Shown piece by piece: positions 19,050-27,738 of a DNA stretch of 64,000 nucleotides. The DNA lies in NCBI RefSeq assembly GCF_012689525.1, contig NZ_CP051516.1, positions 1,178,001-1,242,000 on the forward strand, given 5' to 3'. The notes below the pieces were generated by a model. The model saw nothing but the letters and a program-made list of their open reading frames with translations, had not been told where the DNA came from and ran no database searches. The stretch is from Paraburkholderia aromaticivorans. Lineage in GTDB: Bacteria > Pseudomonadota > Gammaproteobacteria > Burkholderiales > Burkholderiaceae. How positions within the stretch are numbered: position 1 is the stretch's first letter; the number at the start of each line of letters is the position of its first letter. The position numbers and the translations under genes were made by a program.

Positions 19050-20395
19050 TGACTCACACGGCTGCGCGAGTGGAGCGCGTGTTCTGGGTTGCCTGTCCGG
19101 TCATTCTGTTTGTGGTGATGTTCGGCCACATGACGGCGATCGTCTTCAATGCGCTCGCCCTGATGGCGCTCGGCGTGCTGGCGGCGGCGTTCTCGCCGGA
19201 CCGGCCGTCGCTGTGGCACTGGCCGCTGGCGCTGCCCATCGCGGGCTGGGCGGCTTGGAGCCTCGCCTCGGTCGCGTGGTCCATGTATCCGATGATCAGT
19301 CTGCACGCGTGGTGCGACGAAGTGCTCTATCCGCTGGTGTCGTTCTGGGGCTTCTGGCTATTCGGCACCCAACTGCGGCGGCCCGAGCCTGTGGTGGTCG
19401 TCAACTGGATCGCCTGCGTGGCGGTCGCCGTGATCAGCGCGCTCAACTGGGGGCATTTGCAACCGCCCACCGCCAATACCTTCCCAATGCATTTCTATAA
19501 CCGCGTCGGCCACACCAGCACGCTCGCGGTATTTGCCATTGCGCTGTTCGCGGGCTTCATGCTGCGGCCGCGTTGGCGCGTGATCGGCGCGAGCGGCATC
19601 GTGCTGTGCCTCTTCATCGGCCTGGCCACGCTCAACCGGTTCTTCTGGCCGGCGGCCGCCGCGACGCTGCTGGTCGCGCTGGTTCCGCTGTACCGGCGGC
19701 GCCTGCCGCTGGCGTTGCTGGTCATTGCCGTGGTGGGCGCGGCCGGCGTCGGCACGCTCGAGCTCAGTTCCCGTCTGCGCACGGCCGCTCTGCCTCCTCC
19801 CGTGCAGCAGCCGCACGATCTGGCGATCGACGGTCATCAGGTCTATGTGCCAGGTTCGCTGTCCGCGATCGGCGACACGGTATCAGCCGACACGCGTCCG
19901 AAGCTATGGGCGTTTTATGGCCGCGAGGCCGAGCGCCACGCGTGGGTCGGCGTGGGCTTCGGCAAGCCGCTGCCGGGTATCGTCTATCGCAGCGAAATGC
20001 CGGCCAGTTTGCTGGCGGTCGAACCGCAAGCGTTGACGCACGCGCACAACCTGTTCATCAACACGTGGTTGCAGACGGGATTCATTGGCGTGGTGCTGCA
20101 GACCGTGCTGTTGCTGTGCCTCGTCTTGCGTTTCTGGCGGCTGCGGAGTGTCAAGCCCTGGTTGTGCGCCGCGGGCGTCGCGCTAGTGGCCGGCATGATC
20201 GCGAAAAATACGACCGATGACTTCATGTGGCAGACCACCATGCTCGCATTCTGGGCTTTTGCGGGCCTGCTGCTAGGCAGCGCGGAACAAGCTCGTGCGC
20301 CAGGCGGAGCGTCGACCGAGACTGCACGTGGGCAATCCACGGTGGCACGCAGTGAACAGCGGCGCGAAGCGCCAACGGCAGAGTTGGGCGAATAA
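19049..20395 (+). CDS. O-antigen ligase / polymerase family membrane protein (WaaL-like)
   Basis: A 448-residue polytopic inner-membrane protein with about 10-12 hydrophobic helices and the large periplasmic loop of the Wzy_C superfamily. That loop contains TRPKLWAFYGREAERHAWVGVGFG, split by the residues usually found around the active site, then ALTHAHNLFINTWLQTG, where the His-Asn pair resembles the conserved ligase motif. In LPS gene groups this fold joins undecaprenyl-linked O-antigen to lipid A-core in the periplasm. A polymerase or other ligase function cannot be excluded. The gene overlaps the GT9 stop by one base and is followed 5 bases later by a GT4 gene. Confidence 0.83.
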   Translation: MTHTAARVERVFWVACPVILFVVMFGHMTAIVFNALALMALGVLAAAFSPDRPSLWHWPLALPIAGWAAWSLASVAWSMYPMISLHAWCDEVLYPLVSFWGFWLFGTQLRRPEPVVVVNWIACVAVAVISALNWGHLQPPTANTFPMHFYNRVGHTSTLAVFAIALFAGFMLRPRWRVIGASGIVLCLFIGLATLNRFFWPAAAATLLVALVPLYRRRLPLALLVIAVVGAAGVGTLELSSRLRTAALPPPVQQPHDLAIDGHQVYVPGSLSAIGDTVSADTRPKLWAFYGREAERHAWVGVGFGKPLPGIVYRSEMPASLLAVEPQALTHAHNLFINTWLQTGFIGVVLQTVLLLCLVLRFWRLRSVKPWLCAAGVALVAGMIAKNTTDDFMWQTTMLAFWAFAGLLLGSAEQARAPGGASTETARGQSTVARSEQRREAPTAELGE

Positions 20396-20400
20396 CCAAG

Positions 20401-21660
20401 ATGACGAACGTGAACCCACACTTTATTGAAGCTGACCGCACGCCGCTGCGCATCCTGTTTCACATCAACGATTTCGGCAAAGGCGGCACGGAGACCGCGT
20501 TGCTATCCTGGCTGAAGACGCTCGACCGGCGCCTGTTCGCGCCAAGCCTGTCGGTGGCGTATCCGACCGACGACCTGGCGTTCTGGCGCGCGCAATCGAT
20601 TCCCGATGACGTTCCCGTCCACGTTCTCGCCTCGTCGAAATGGATGTACGCGCTGCATCAGGCGGCGCGCCAGCGCAAGCTGGGCGTCGGCGCGAAGTTA
20701 TTGCACAAGCTGTTGACCTACGGTGCGATCCGGCCGCTGGCGGCGCTGCGTATGCGGCGCCTTGCGAAGCAACACGACCTGGTCTGCGATTTCGATTTTT
20801 CGCTGCGCCATATAGCGGGCAGTTGCAATGTGCCCTGGTTCGGCGTGAACCATTTCAGCCTCGCGGCACGGCTCGGCGGCAAGAGCGGGCGGTACATCGC
20901 CCGGCGCGTGCGGCACCATGCGCGTTACTCGGCGATCGCCGTGCTGATCCCCGCCATGCTTGACGAGGCGCGGGAACTCTTTTCGACAACCGGCCTGGAC
21001 ATGGACATTGTCGAATTGCCGAATGTGATCGACGTCGACGCGCTGCGGCACGCAGCGCGCGCGGAGATCAAACGTCCGGCTGAGTCATTCATCGTTTCCG
21101 TGGCGCGTCTGGACGAAGGTCAGAAGGACCACAAGACCTTGCTGCGAGCCTACGCCCAGTTACGCGAGCGCGGTCGCTGCGAGGCGGCGCTCGTCCTGAT
21201 TGGCGAGGGGCGGGACCGGCGCGAGCTGGAGCAACTCGCCGACGAACTGGGGATCGGTGCATCGGTGCAGTTTCTTGGCTTCTGTGCCAATCCGCTGCCC
21301 TATATCCGGCAGGCAGAAATGCTCGTCTTGAGTAGCCGCTACGAGGGTTGCGCCGTGGTGCTCGGCGAGGCGATGGCGCTCGGCACGCCGGTGCTGTCGG
21401 CGGATTGCCCGACCGGTCCGCGAGACATGCTGGAAGGTGGCAAGGCCGGCCTGCTGGTGCCGGTCGGCGACGTGGACGCCATGGCGCTCGCCATCGAGCG
21501 CTTGCTGACGGACACCGAGCTACGCCGGAGCGTCGCGCAAGCCGCGCTGCAAAAGGTGGAGACGTTCACGCCGCCACGCGCCAATCAGCGGATGCTGGAG
21601 TTGGCGTTGCGCCTGTTGGCGAAGCAGGGCTCGCCGTCGGGCGTGCTGGAGCCTCGCTGA
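20401..21660 (+). CDS. Glycosyltransferase family 4
   Basis: A 419-residue GT-B glycosyltransferase. The N-terminal FHINDFGKGGTETALLSWLK is the acceptor loop with the GGTE pattern, and the C-terminal half has VSVARLDEGQKDHKTLLRAY, LIGEGRDRRELE and the E-x7-E motif in YEGCAVVLGEAMALGTPV. It probably acts on LPS core or O-antigen, given that it starts five bases after the ligase gene and ends the cluster. Donor and acceptor are not deducible. It is convergent with a small hypothetical gene 16 bases downstream. Confidence 0.86.
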   Translation: MTNVNPHFIEADRTPLRILFHINDFGKGGTETALLSWLKTLDRRLFAPSLSVAYPTDDLAFWRAQSIPDDVPVHVLASSKWMYALHQAARQRKLGVGAKLLHKLLTYGAIRPLAALRMRRLAKQHDLVCDFDFSLRHIAGSCNVPWFGVNHFSLAARLGGKSGRYIARRVRHHARYSAIAVLIPAMLDEARELFSTTGLDMDIVELPNVIDVDALRHAARAEIKRPAESFIVSVARLDEGQKDHKTLLRAYAQLRERGRCEAALVLIGEGRDRRELEQLADELGIGASVQFLGFCANPLPYIRQAEMLVLSSRYEGCAVVLGEAMALGTPVLSADCPTGPRDMLEGGKAGLLVPVGDVDAMALAIERLLTDTELRRSVAQAALQKVETFTPPRANQRMLELALRLLAKQGSPSGVLEPR

Positions 21661-21676
21661 AGCGCAAGCCCGAGAT

Positions 21677-21997
21677 TCACACGCCGCCAGTCACCAGCGG
21701 CAACACCGTCAGATCAGGATGCGTGCCTTCCACGATGCTGCGGCCCACGTGCACGGCTTCATAGAGCGCTTCGTCATGGCCGGCAAAGCTCTCCTCGCCG
21801 TCGGGGTGAAACGGCACCGCATGGCCGGGAATGGCCGGATCCGCGCCCGGATGGCAAACGTAGCCGATATACGTGTAGCGCTTATTCGCCGCGGTCGGCG
21901 TGTGCCCTTCGCTGGGTGGGTTTTTCAGAAACGGCGCTACGTGAATCTCGAAACCCTCGTATTCCACCATCTGCCAGGGTGCGGTTTCATCGGCCAT
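21677..21997 (-). CDS. Conserved-looking hypothetical protein
   Basis: A 106-residue soluble protein with no signal peptide or membrane helix. I do not recognise the family. Visible features are an aromatic N-terminal region (WQMVEYEGFEIHVAPF), a YTYIGYVCHPGAD segment with the only Cys, and an acidic/His middle part (FHPDGEESFAGHDEAL). The ribosome binding site GGAGG lies just upstream of 21997, so it is likely a real gene. It stands alone, convergent with the GT4 gene. Confidence 0.72.
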   Translation of the reverse strand: MADETAPWQMVEYEGFEIHVAPFLKNPPSEGHTPTAANKRYTYIGYVCHPGADPAIPGHAVPFHPDGEESFAGHDEALYEAVHVGRSIVEGTHPDLTVLPLVTGGV

Positions 21998-22092
21998 GGC
22001 CGCCTCCGTCTAGTCACTCGCTTGTCAAAAAGTCTAGGTGATTTCCACGTGAAGCGCGCTTAAAACGGCTACGGCTAAACCCGGCTAAACCA

Positions 22093-22641
22093 TTACGGCT
22101 TGATGGCGCCGATCTGCTTGAGCAGCGTCAGGTTGTCCTCGAGGTGCCAGTTTTCGACGATGCGACCGTCCTTCACGCGATACAGATCGAAGGCCTGGAA
22201 GTCGACGGTCTGGCCGTTACCCTTGAGGTTCTGGAATTGCCCGGTGAAGTGACCATAAAAATGCAGATGAACCGAGGCGCGGTCCCCGGCTACCACGAGG
22301 TCGTCGATTTCCGCGTGCAGGTCGGGCACCGCCGCGCGAAAACCCTTCGACGCCTGCAGCGGACCGTCAGGACCTTGCGGGCGTCCATCCGGCAAGGTGC
22401 GGTCGACAAAGGCGGGCGACAGTGCGAGCTTCGCGTAGGATTCGTCGCCGGAGTTCCAGAAGGCGGCGTAGCGGCGGGCGGTCCGCACGACTTCGGCACT
22501 CCGCGCCGAGTTCGACGCAACGGCGACGTGGTGCGGCACGGGCAGGTCGGTGTCGCTCGCGGCATGGGCGCTCAAGGCGCCGGCGAGGGTCGCAGCGATC
22601 AGCAGGTGACGGGCGATTCGGGAGAGGGAAGAGGTGGACAT
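22093..22641 (-). CDS. Secreted SnoaL/NTF2-like fold protein
   Basis: A 182-residue protein with a signal peptide (hydrophobic run LLIAATLAGALSAHA, cleavage near AHA-AS). The mature part looks like a SnoaL-like polyketide-cyclase/ester-cyclase relative of the NTF2 fold: RRYAAFWNSGDESYAKLALSP, the acidic DLHAEIDDLVVAGDRASVHLHFYG strand pair, and DFQAFDLYRVKDGRIVENWH at the end. This fold covers enzymes and ligand-binding proteins, so a specific activity cannot be given. The start was set to 22641 because it has a CTGGAG ribosome binding site and opens the signal peptide. It is divergent from rdgC. Confidence 0.77.
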   Translation of the reverse strand: MSTSSLSRIARHLLIAATLAGALSAHAASDTDLPVPHHVAVASNSARSAEVVRTARRYAAFWNSGDESYAKLALSPAFVDRTLPDGRPQGPDGPLQASKGFRAAVPDLHAEIDDLVVAGDRASVHLHFYGHFTGQFQNLKGNGQTVDFQAFDLYRVKDGRIVENWHLEDNLTLLKQIGAIKP

Positions 22642-22858
22642 GGCGCGCTCCAGAGAGAGTTGAAGTGGATGAAGCGCATTCTCCGGCGTAAAACTGCCTT
22701 TGATAATCAGTTTGTCGCTTAAAGGATTTTCTATTTTTATTTGAAAATAACTGGCGCTGCCTGAACGGACCGGACGAAGTAACAGAGTCCGTCCGACTGA
22801 CCGCGCGACGTCTATCGTCAGATAGAATGGTGCGCTTTGCCCGTACACGACTCTGCCC

Positions 22859-23785
22859 ATGTGGTTCAAAAACCTTCAGCTTCACCGTCTTCCCGCTCCG
22901 TGGTCCGTCAACCCAGAACAGATGCAGAAGTGGCTCGCGCCGCACGCGTTCGCGCCCGGCAACAGCGTCGAGATGCAAAGCCATGGCTGGGCATCGCCGC
23001 GCGATAACGACTCGCTGGTGTATTCGCTCAATGGCCAGATGTTGCTGGTGTTTCGCGCTGAAAAGAAACTGCTGCCGGCGTCGGTCGTCACGCAGGTGAC
23101 CAAGGAACGCGCACTCGAACTCGAGGATCAGCAGGGCTTCAAACCTGGCCGCAAGCAGATGCGCGAACTCAAGGAACAGGTCACCGACGAACTGTTGCCG
23201 CGCGCTTTCAGCATTCGTCGCGACACGCGCGTGTGGATCGATTGCAAGAACGGCTGGCTCGTGATCGACGCAGCTTCGCAAGCGGTCGCCGATGAAGTGC
23301 GTGGCCTGCTCGTCAAGTCGATCGATCAATTGCCGCTCGGCACGGTGCGCGTCACGCACTCGCCGGTCGCGGCCATGACTGAATGGCTGCTGTCAGGCGA
23401 AGGCCCGGCCGGCTTCACGCTCGACCAGGACACCGAGTTGCGCTCGCCCACCGAAGGCAACGCGACCGTGCGCTATGTGGGACATACTTTGGACGCCGAA
23501 GATATGCGCCGTCATATCGAAGCCGGCAAGCAATGCATGCGGCTCGCGATGACATGGAACGACCGCGTGTCCTTCGTGCTGACGCCCTCGCTGACGATCA
23601 AGCGCATTGCGCCGCTCGATGTGCTGAAGGAAGCGAGCGATCCCACCGCGAAAGACGACGACGAACGCTTCGACTCCGACGTCACGCTGATGACCGCCGA
23701 GCTCGACCGCATGTTGAGTGATCTGCTCGATGCGCTGGGTGGCGAGCAGGGCGGCGAAGCGATGCCGCAAGCCAAGGCGGCGTAA
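22859..23785 (+). CDS. rdgC: Recombination-associated protein RdgC
   Basis: A 308-residue cytosolic DNA-binding protein. RdgC forms a ring around double-stranded DNA and limits RecA-dependent recombination. The [17 protein letters not shown] opening, the [16 protein letters not shown] segment and the [31 protein letters not shown] region are characteristic. It is a single gene, followed 28 bases later by a strong terminator. The AT-rich stretch at about 22695-22760 upstream probably carries the promoter. Confidence 0.95.
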   Translation: MWFKNLQLHRLPAPWSVNPEQMQKWLAPHAFAPGNSVEMQSHGWASPRDNDSLVYSLNGQMLLVFRAEKKLLPASVVTQVTKERALELEDQQGFKPGRKQMRELKEQVTDELLPRAFSIRRDTRVWIDCKNGWLVIDAASQAVADEVRGLLVKSIDQLPLGTVRVTHSPVAAMTEWLLSGEGPAGFTLDQDTELRSPTEGNATVRYVGHTLDAEDMRRHIEAGKQCMRLAMTWNDRVSFVLTPSLTIKRIAPLDVLKEASDPTAKDDDERFDSDVTLMTAELDRMLSDLLDALGGEQGGEAMPQAKAA

Positions 23786-23813
23786 CCAGCTTCCGGTTTT
23801 CTTGTTCGTTGCA

Positions 23814-23850
23814 GGCCGGCGCGTTGAAGTAATGCCGCGCCGGCCTTTTT
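23814..23850 (+). terminator. Rho-independent terminator of rdgC
   Basis: GGCCGGCGCG (23814-23823) pairs with CGCGCCGGCC (23836-23845) over ten bases, loop of 12, followed by TTTTT (23846-23850). It is placed just after the rdgC stop. Confidence 0.85.
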
Positions 23851-24027
23851 CATGGTCGATCGATCTGGCGCGAAAGCGCATTGGCATGAGCGGCACAACG
23901 ATGCTCGAGCGAGGCGTGGCGAATGTGCGCTGTCGCGTCGTGGGGCACGCCGGAGCGTTGCGCGCCCGCACCGCGAAACTGGTTAAGATGGCGATCAGCA
24001 GAACGCATCTGTCACGGAGGACTTGCA

Positions 24028-25437
24028 ATGGTTCGTCTGGTCATGATTCTGTTGGGCGTCGATTATCTGCGCACGCGCTGGCGATCGTTGCGGATCGCCG
24101 GTTGCATCAGTTTCGTGCTCGGCGTCTTCGTGTTCATCGACGCGCTCGATAGCGCGCTCTATTTTCCCATCACTCCGTTTGTCTCGTTGCTGTTGCTCGA
24201 AGGCCTTGCCACGCTGGCCGTCGCCTGGACCGGCATGGGCGGGCAACGCACGCTGCGATATGTGAAGGGCATCGCGTTCACCACCGCGGCGGCGCTGATT
24301 CTGATCGGCCACGAGCACGGCAATTTCATTCTGTCGATGATCTTCGGCACGCTCTTTTTCGCCGATGGCCTGTTGCAGATCGTCTCGGCGAAAGTGGTCC
24401 GCTTTCGCACGTGGCGACTCGCGATGATCGGCGGCGCCGTCGAAATCGCGCTGGCGATTTTCTTCTATCAACCCTATCCGACGCACTACGTGGGCACGGT
24501 GCCGTACTGTGTCGGACTGGGCCTGATCTTTGGCGGATGGAACATGATTCTGCTGAGCACGCGGGTGCGCCGGCTTGCGACGAACCCTGCGGTCGCCGGT
24601 GGCGATTCCGTGGCGGATGCCGGCATTGCCGCCGCGAGCGCGCTGGCCGCGAGCCGTTTGATTGCGCACGAATGGGACGGCCCGCCCGCCGCCGATGAAG
24701 CCGCGTTGACCGTGCACGTGTGGACACCCGTCGGCTCGGCCAAGGGCGAAGCGCGGCGGCAATTGATCGTGGATCGCTATATCGCGGCGGTGGATCGCAA
24801 CGGCGTGATATCGACTGGCCATGCCGCGCTCGAATCGCCCGAGGGCGTCTATATCAGCCTGTATCCGGGCGTCGAGATCGATCGTTCGCCCGACGATTTC
24901 GCGCGGCTTCTGCGTGCCACGCGCGAGAACGACGTGCCGGGGCTATTCCAGCCCGATTACCTGACCGAGTCGAAAGCGTGGTGTCCGTCGACGGTTCAGG
25001 TGCGGATCCGCAACTACGATCCGGTTCGCCTACGCCGCTTCTGGGACACGTATCGACAGGACACGACCTACAACCTCACGCACCGCAACTGTTCGAGCAG
25101 CGTCTCGCGCGCACTGGAGGCGGCGATCGAGGGCGCCTCGTCGCGCGTGTGGGGGGAACTCGGCGGCTGGCAGCCATTTCTGCGCGTGATCTCGACGCCG
25201 GAACTGTGGGTCGCCGCGCAAGTGCGCAAGCGAGCCGCGACGATGGCGTGGACACCCGGCCTCACGCTCGACTACGCGCGCGCCCTCAGCATGCTGGCCG
25301 ACCCGCGGCCTTCGGGCTGGGTCAAGATGGCGCGCCTCGCGGTGCGCAGAATGGTCCGCTCGCGTCAGCAATGGCGCGAAGAGGCCCGTCACGCGCACGT
25401 TGCCGACGACGCGGCGCGTGGCACGGTGCGCGAATGA
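24028..25437 (+). CDS. HdeD-like membrane domain fused to permuted papain-like peptidase domain
   Basis: A 469-residue protein with two parts. Residues 1-185 form about six hydrophobic helices of the HdeD/DUF308 type. After a linker, residues about 225-400 look like a papain-fold enzyme in permuted order: His265 in STGHAALES comes before Cys355 in THRNCSSSVSRAL, with the intervening SLYPGVEID and YNLTHRNC pattern reminding me of YiiX/DUF4105-type domains. The last 70 residues are basic. This suggests a membrane-anchored cysteine peptidase or acyltransferase, on either face. The start at 24028 has a perfect GGAGG ribosome binding site. The next genes, 350 bases on, are two transglutaminase-fold proteins. 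The peptidase assignment is motif-based inference. Confidence 0.68.
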   Translation: MVRLVMILLGVDYLRTRWRSLRIAGCISFVLGVFVFIDALDSALYFPITPFVSLLLLEGLATLAVAWTGMGGQRTLRYVKGIAFTTAAALILIGHEHGNFILSMIFGTLFFADGLLQIVSAKVVRFRTWRLAMIGGAVEIALAIFFYQPYPTHYVGTVPYCVGLGLIFGGWNMILLSTRVRRLATNPAVAGGDSVADAGIAAASALAASRLIAHEWDGPPAADEAALTVHVWTPVGSAKGEARRQLIVDRYIAAVDRNGVISTGHAALESPEGVYISLYPGVEIDRSPDDFARLLRATRENDVPGLFQPDYLTESKAWCPSTVQVRIRNYDPVRLRRFWDTYRQDTTYNLTHRNCSSSVSRALEAAIEGASSRVWGELGGWQPFLRVISTPELWVAAQVRKRAATMAWTPGLTLDYARALSMLADPRPSGWVKMARLAVRRMVRSRQQWREEARHAHVADDAARGTVRE

Positions 25438-25786
25438 CGCGCGTTCGGTGCGCGCGCTGCCCAACTTCGGCGTTACGGTAAAAATAGCAATCGCGTCAAC
25501 GGCTTGCAGTTTTTGCCGGATAGTTATGCACAGATTTGACAACAGATTCTGTTGATAACTTCCCCGCCCGACGCCGTGGCCAAATGAGTACTTTCAACCA
25601 ATATGGCGGGTGTATGCTCAACCCGACAGTTTGTCGTTCAGAGCACTCGACCACACCGCAACCCGGCCGTGGCTCATCCAGGATCAAAACCGCGCCGCGC
25701 GAATTTCGCCTGCGGCGGCCGCGGCTCTTATACAAGCGTGAACGCGATGGACAGGATGAACCCCGCGGCATCCATCGGACGGTCGG
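25438..25786. other. Gap with palindrome and DnaA-box-like sequences
   Basis: A 349-base gap without a convincing gene. Positions 25523-25559 form an AT-rich dyad: TTATGCACA (25524-25532), then the perfect palindrome CAACAG-ATT-CTGTTG (25540-25554), then TGTTGATAA (25550-25558). The outer nonamers match or nearly match the DnaA box TTATNCACA in opposite orientation. No strong promoter was clear for the downstream transglutaminase-like gene, although the dyad could overlap one. Confidence 0.5.
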
Positions 25787-26701
25787 ATGAATGAGCCGCA
25801 GCGCTTCACAGTGCGCCACGTCAGCGTCTACCGTTACTCGGAACCCGTGCGCTTCGGCGAACATCGCATGATGTTCCGGCCGCGTGCAAGCCACGATTTG
25901 CGGCTCGTCACGAACAAGCTGGTGATCACACCCGCGCCGTCGCGGCTGCATTGGCTGCACGACGTATTCGACAACTCGGTGGCGGTCGCGAGTTTCGCGG
26001 ACAAGGCGAGCGAATTGCGCTTCGACAGCGAAGTGACACTCGAGCACTTCGAAGCGCCGTTGCCCGACTACGCGCTCGAACCGTATGCGGTGAACTGGCC
26101 GTTCGCGTACACCAACGAGGAAGCTTCCGATCTCGTGAACGCGCGCAGCCGCCAGTATCCGGACAGCGACGTGGACGAATGGGCGCGCCGTTTCGTGCCG
26201 ACCTCGGGTGTCGCTGCAAAGCGCGGCGCAAGCAGCAAAAGCGGCGGCGCAGGCAGCGGCACGATGGCACTCCTGCGCGCCATGACGCTTGAAATCAAGA
26301 GCACGTTTTTCTATGTGCGCCGCACGGAAAAAGGCGTGAACCGCCCCGGCGACACCTTGCGCAGCCGCAGCGGCAGTTGCCGCGATTTTGCCGTGCTGAT
26401 GATGGACGCGGTGCGCTCGCTCGGCCTCGCGGCGCGTTTCGTGAGCGGCTATCTGTTCGTGCCCGAGCACGACGCCACGCAAGGCGGCGGCGCGACGCAC
26501 GCGTGGTTGCAGATTTTCTTGCCGGGCGCCGGCTGGGTCGATTTCGATCCGACCAATAGTATCGTCGGCAATCGCCATCTGATTCGCGTGGCGGTGGCGT
26601 GGAACGCCTATCAGGCGCTGCCGTTGTGGGGCACGTGGCATGGCGCGCCGCATTCGTTTCAGGGTTTGCAGGTGGACGTGAGCGTGACCGAAGGCGAATG
26701 A
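25787..26701 (+). CDS. Transglutaminase-like cysteine protease family protein
   Basis: A 304-residue soluble protein. Residues about 5-85 form the bacterial transglutaminase N-terminal domain (FTVRHVSVYRYSEPVRFGEH). The transglutaminase core has the catalytic Cys in SRSGSCRDFAVLM, the His in THAWLQIFLPG and the Asp in VDFDPTN, so the papain-like triad is complete. A low-complexity Gly/Ser insert (about residues 145-160) precedes the core. Such proteins are thought to act as cytosolic peptidases or amidases rather than cross-linkers. The next gene is a second, distinct transglutaminase-fold protein. Confidence 0.86.
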   Translation: MNEPQRFTVRHVSVYRYSEPVRFGEHRMMFRPRASHDLRLVTNKLVITPAPSRLHWLHDVFDNSVAVASFADKASELRFDSEVTLEHFEAPLPDYALEPYAVNWPFAYTNEEASDLVNARSRQYPDSDVDEWARRFVPTSGVAAKRGASSKSGGAGSGTMALLRAMTLEIKSTFFYVRRTEKGVNRPGDTLRSRSGSCRDFAVLMMDAVRSLGLAARFVSGYLFVPEHDATQGGGATHAWLQIFLPGAGWVDFDPTNSIVGNRHLIRVAVAWNAYQALPLWGTWHGAPHSFQGLQVDVSVTEGE

Positions 26702-26817
26702 CGGCGAAGCAAGGCAGATAAGGGCGAATGAACGCGCGCCGAAAGTCACGGCGTGTCGAATCGAAACGTGTTTGCGGGGACTGCCGGTTCGGGCGGCTCG
26801 CCGTGCGCGTCAATTGA

Positions 26818-27648
26818 ATGTTTCAACTGGAAGAGGGCGCCGCGATGAAATTGCGCGTTGGCTACGAGCTGGTCTATGAGTGCGTGCAACCGACGCCGAT
26901 GATGCTGATGTTGAACACCCACTATTCGCATGCGAAAGAAGTGTTGAATCCCGATTTGCTGGTGGTCGATCCGCCGGTGCCGATCAGCCAGTATCGCGAT
27001 TCGTTCGGCAATCTGTGCAGCCGGCTGGTGGCGCCGTCGGGAAAAATTGCCTTTTCGACGAGCGCGGTGCTGGAAGTGTCGTCGGAGCCGGAGATGCGGC
27101 CGCCGTACACGGAGCAGCATCCGGTCGAAATGCTGCCCGACGATACGCTGGTCTTTCTGCTCGGCAGCCGCTATTGCGAAACCGATCTGCTCTCCGAATT
27201 CGCGTGGCAGACCTTTGGCAAGCTGCCGCTCGGCCGCGGGCGCGTGGACGCGATCTGCAACTACGTGCACAACCACATCGTGTTCGGCTACGACTTTGCG
27301 CGACCGACCAAAACCGCGTGGCAGGCCTGGCAGGAGCGCAAAGGCGTGTGCCGGGACTTCGCGCATCTGGCCGTGGCGCTATGCCGGGCCATGAATATTC
27401 CGGCGCGTTATTGCACGGGCTATATCAGCGACGTCGGCCTGCCGCCGCCGTACGCCACGATGGATTTCGCCGCGTGGTTCGAGGCCTATGTCGGCGGATG
27501 CTGGCAAACGTTCGACCCCCGCAACAACGCGCCGCGCACGGGGCGTGTGCTGATGGCGCGCGGACGCGACGCGGCGGACGTGGCGCTCAGCAATGCGTTC
27601 GGGCCCACGCAGTTGTTGAAGTTCGCGGTGGTGTGCGAGGCTGTCTAG
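26818..27648 (+). CDS. Transglutaminase-like family protein, His position substituted
   Basis: A 276-residue transglutaminase-fold protein of a different subfamily from its neighbour. The N-terminal half forms a beta domain (LRVGYELVYECVQPTPMMLM). The core has the Cys in RKGVCRDFAHLAVALCR and the Asp in FDPRNN, but the site equivalent to the catalytic His (HAW in the neighbour) reads DFAAWFEAY, an Ala. The tail TGRVLMARGRDAADVA is characteristic of this subfamily. I recall relatives also lacking His here, so activity may use another residue or be absent. Start 26818 (MFQLEEG) is uncertain; MKLRVGYEL at 26845 also fits. Confidence 0.83.
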   Translation: MFQLEEGAAMKLRVGYELVYECVQPTPMMLMLNTHYSHAKEVLNPDLLVVDPPVPISQYRDSFGNLCSRLVAPSGKIAFSTSAVLEVSSEPEMRPPYTEQHPVEMLPDDTLVFLLGSRYCETDLLSEFAWQTFGKLPLGRGRVDAICNYVHNHIVFGYDFARPTKTAWQAWQERKGVCRDFAHLAVALCRAMNIPARYCTGYISDVGLPPPYATMDFAAWFEAYVGGCWQTFDPRNNAPRTGRVLMARGRDAADVALSNAFGPTQLLKFAVVCEAV

Positions 27649-27738
27649 CTGCGTTGCGGATAAAGACCTAACGCCGCCCGAGCGCTGCGCAGCCCGCGCT
27701 CGATATCAATAACGGCATTCAGGCAAGCCGGCGCGGCT

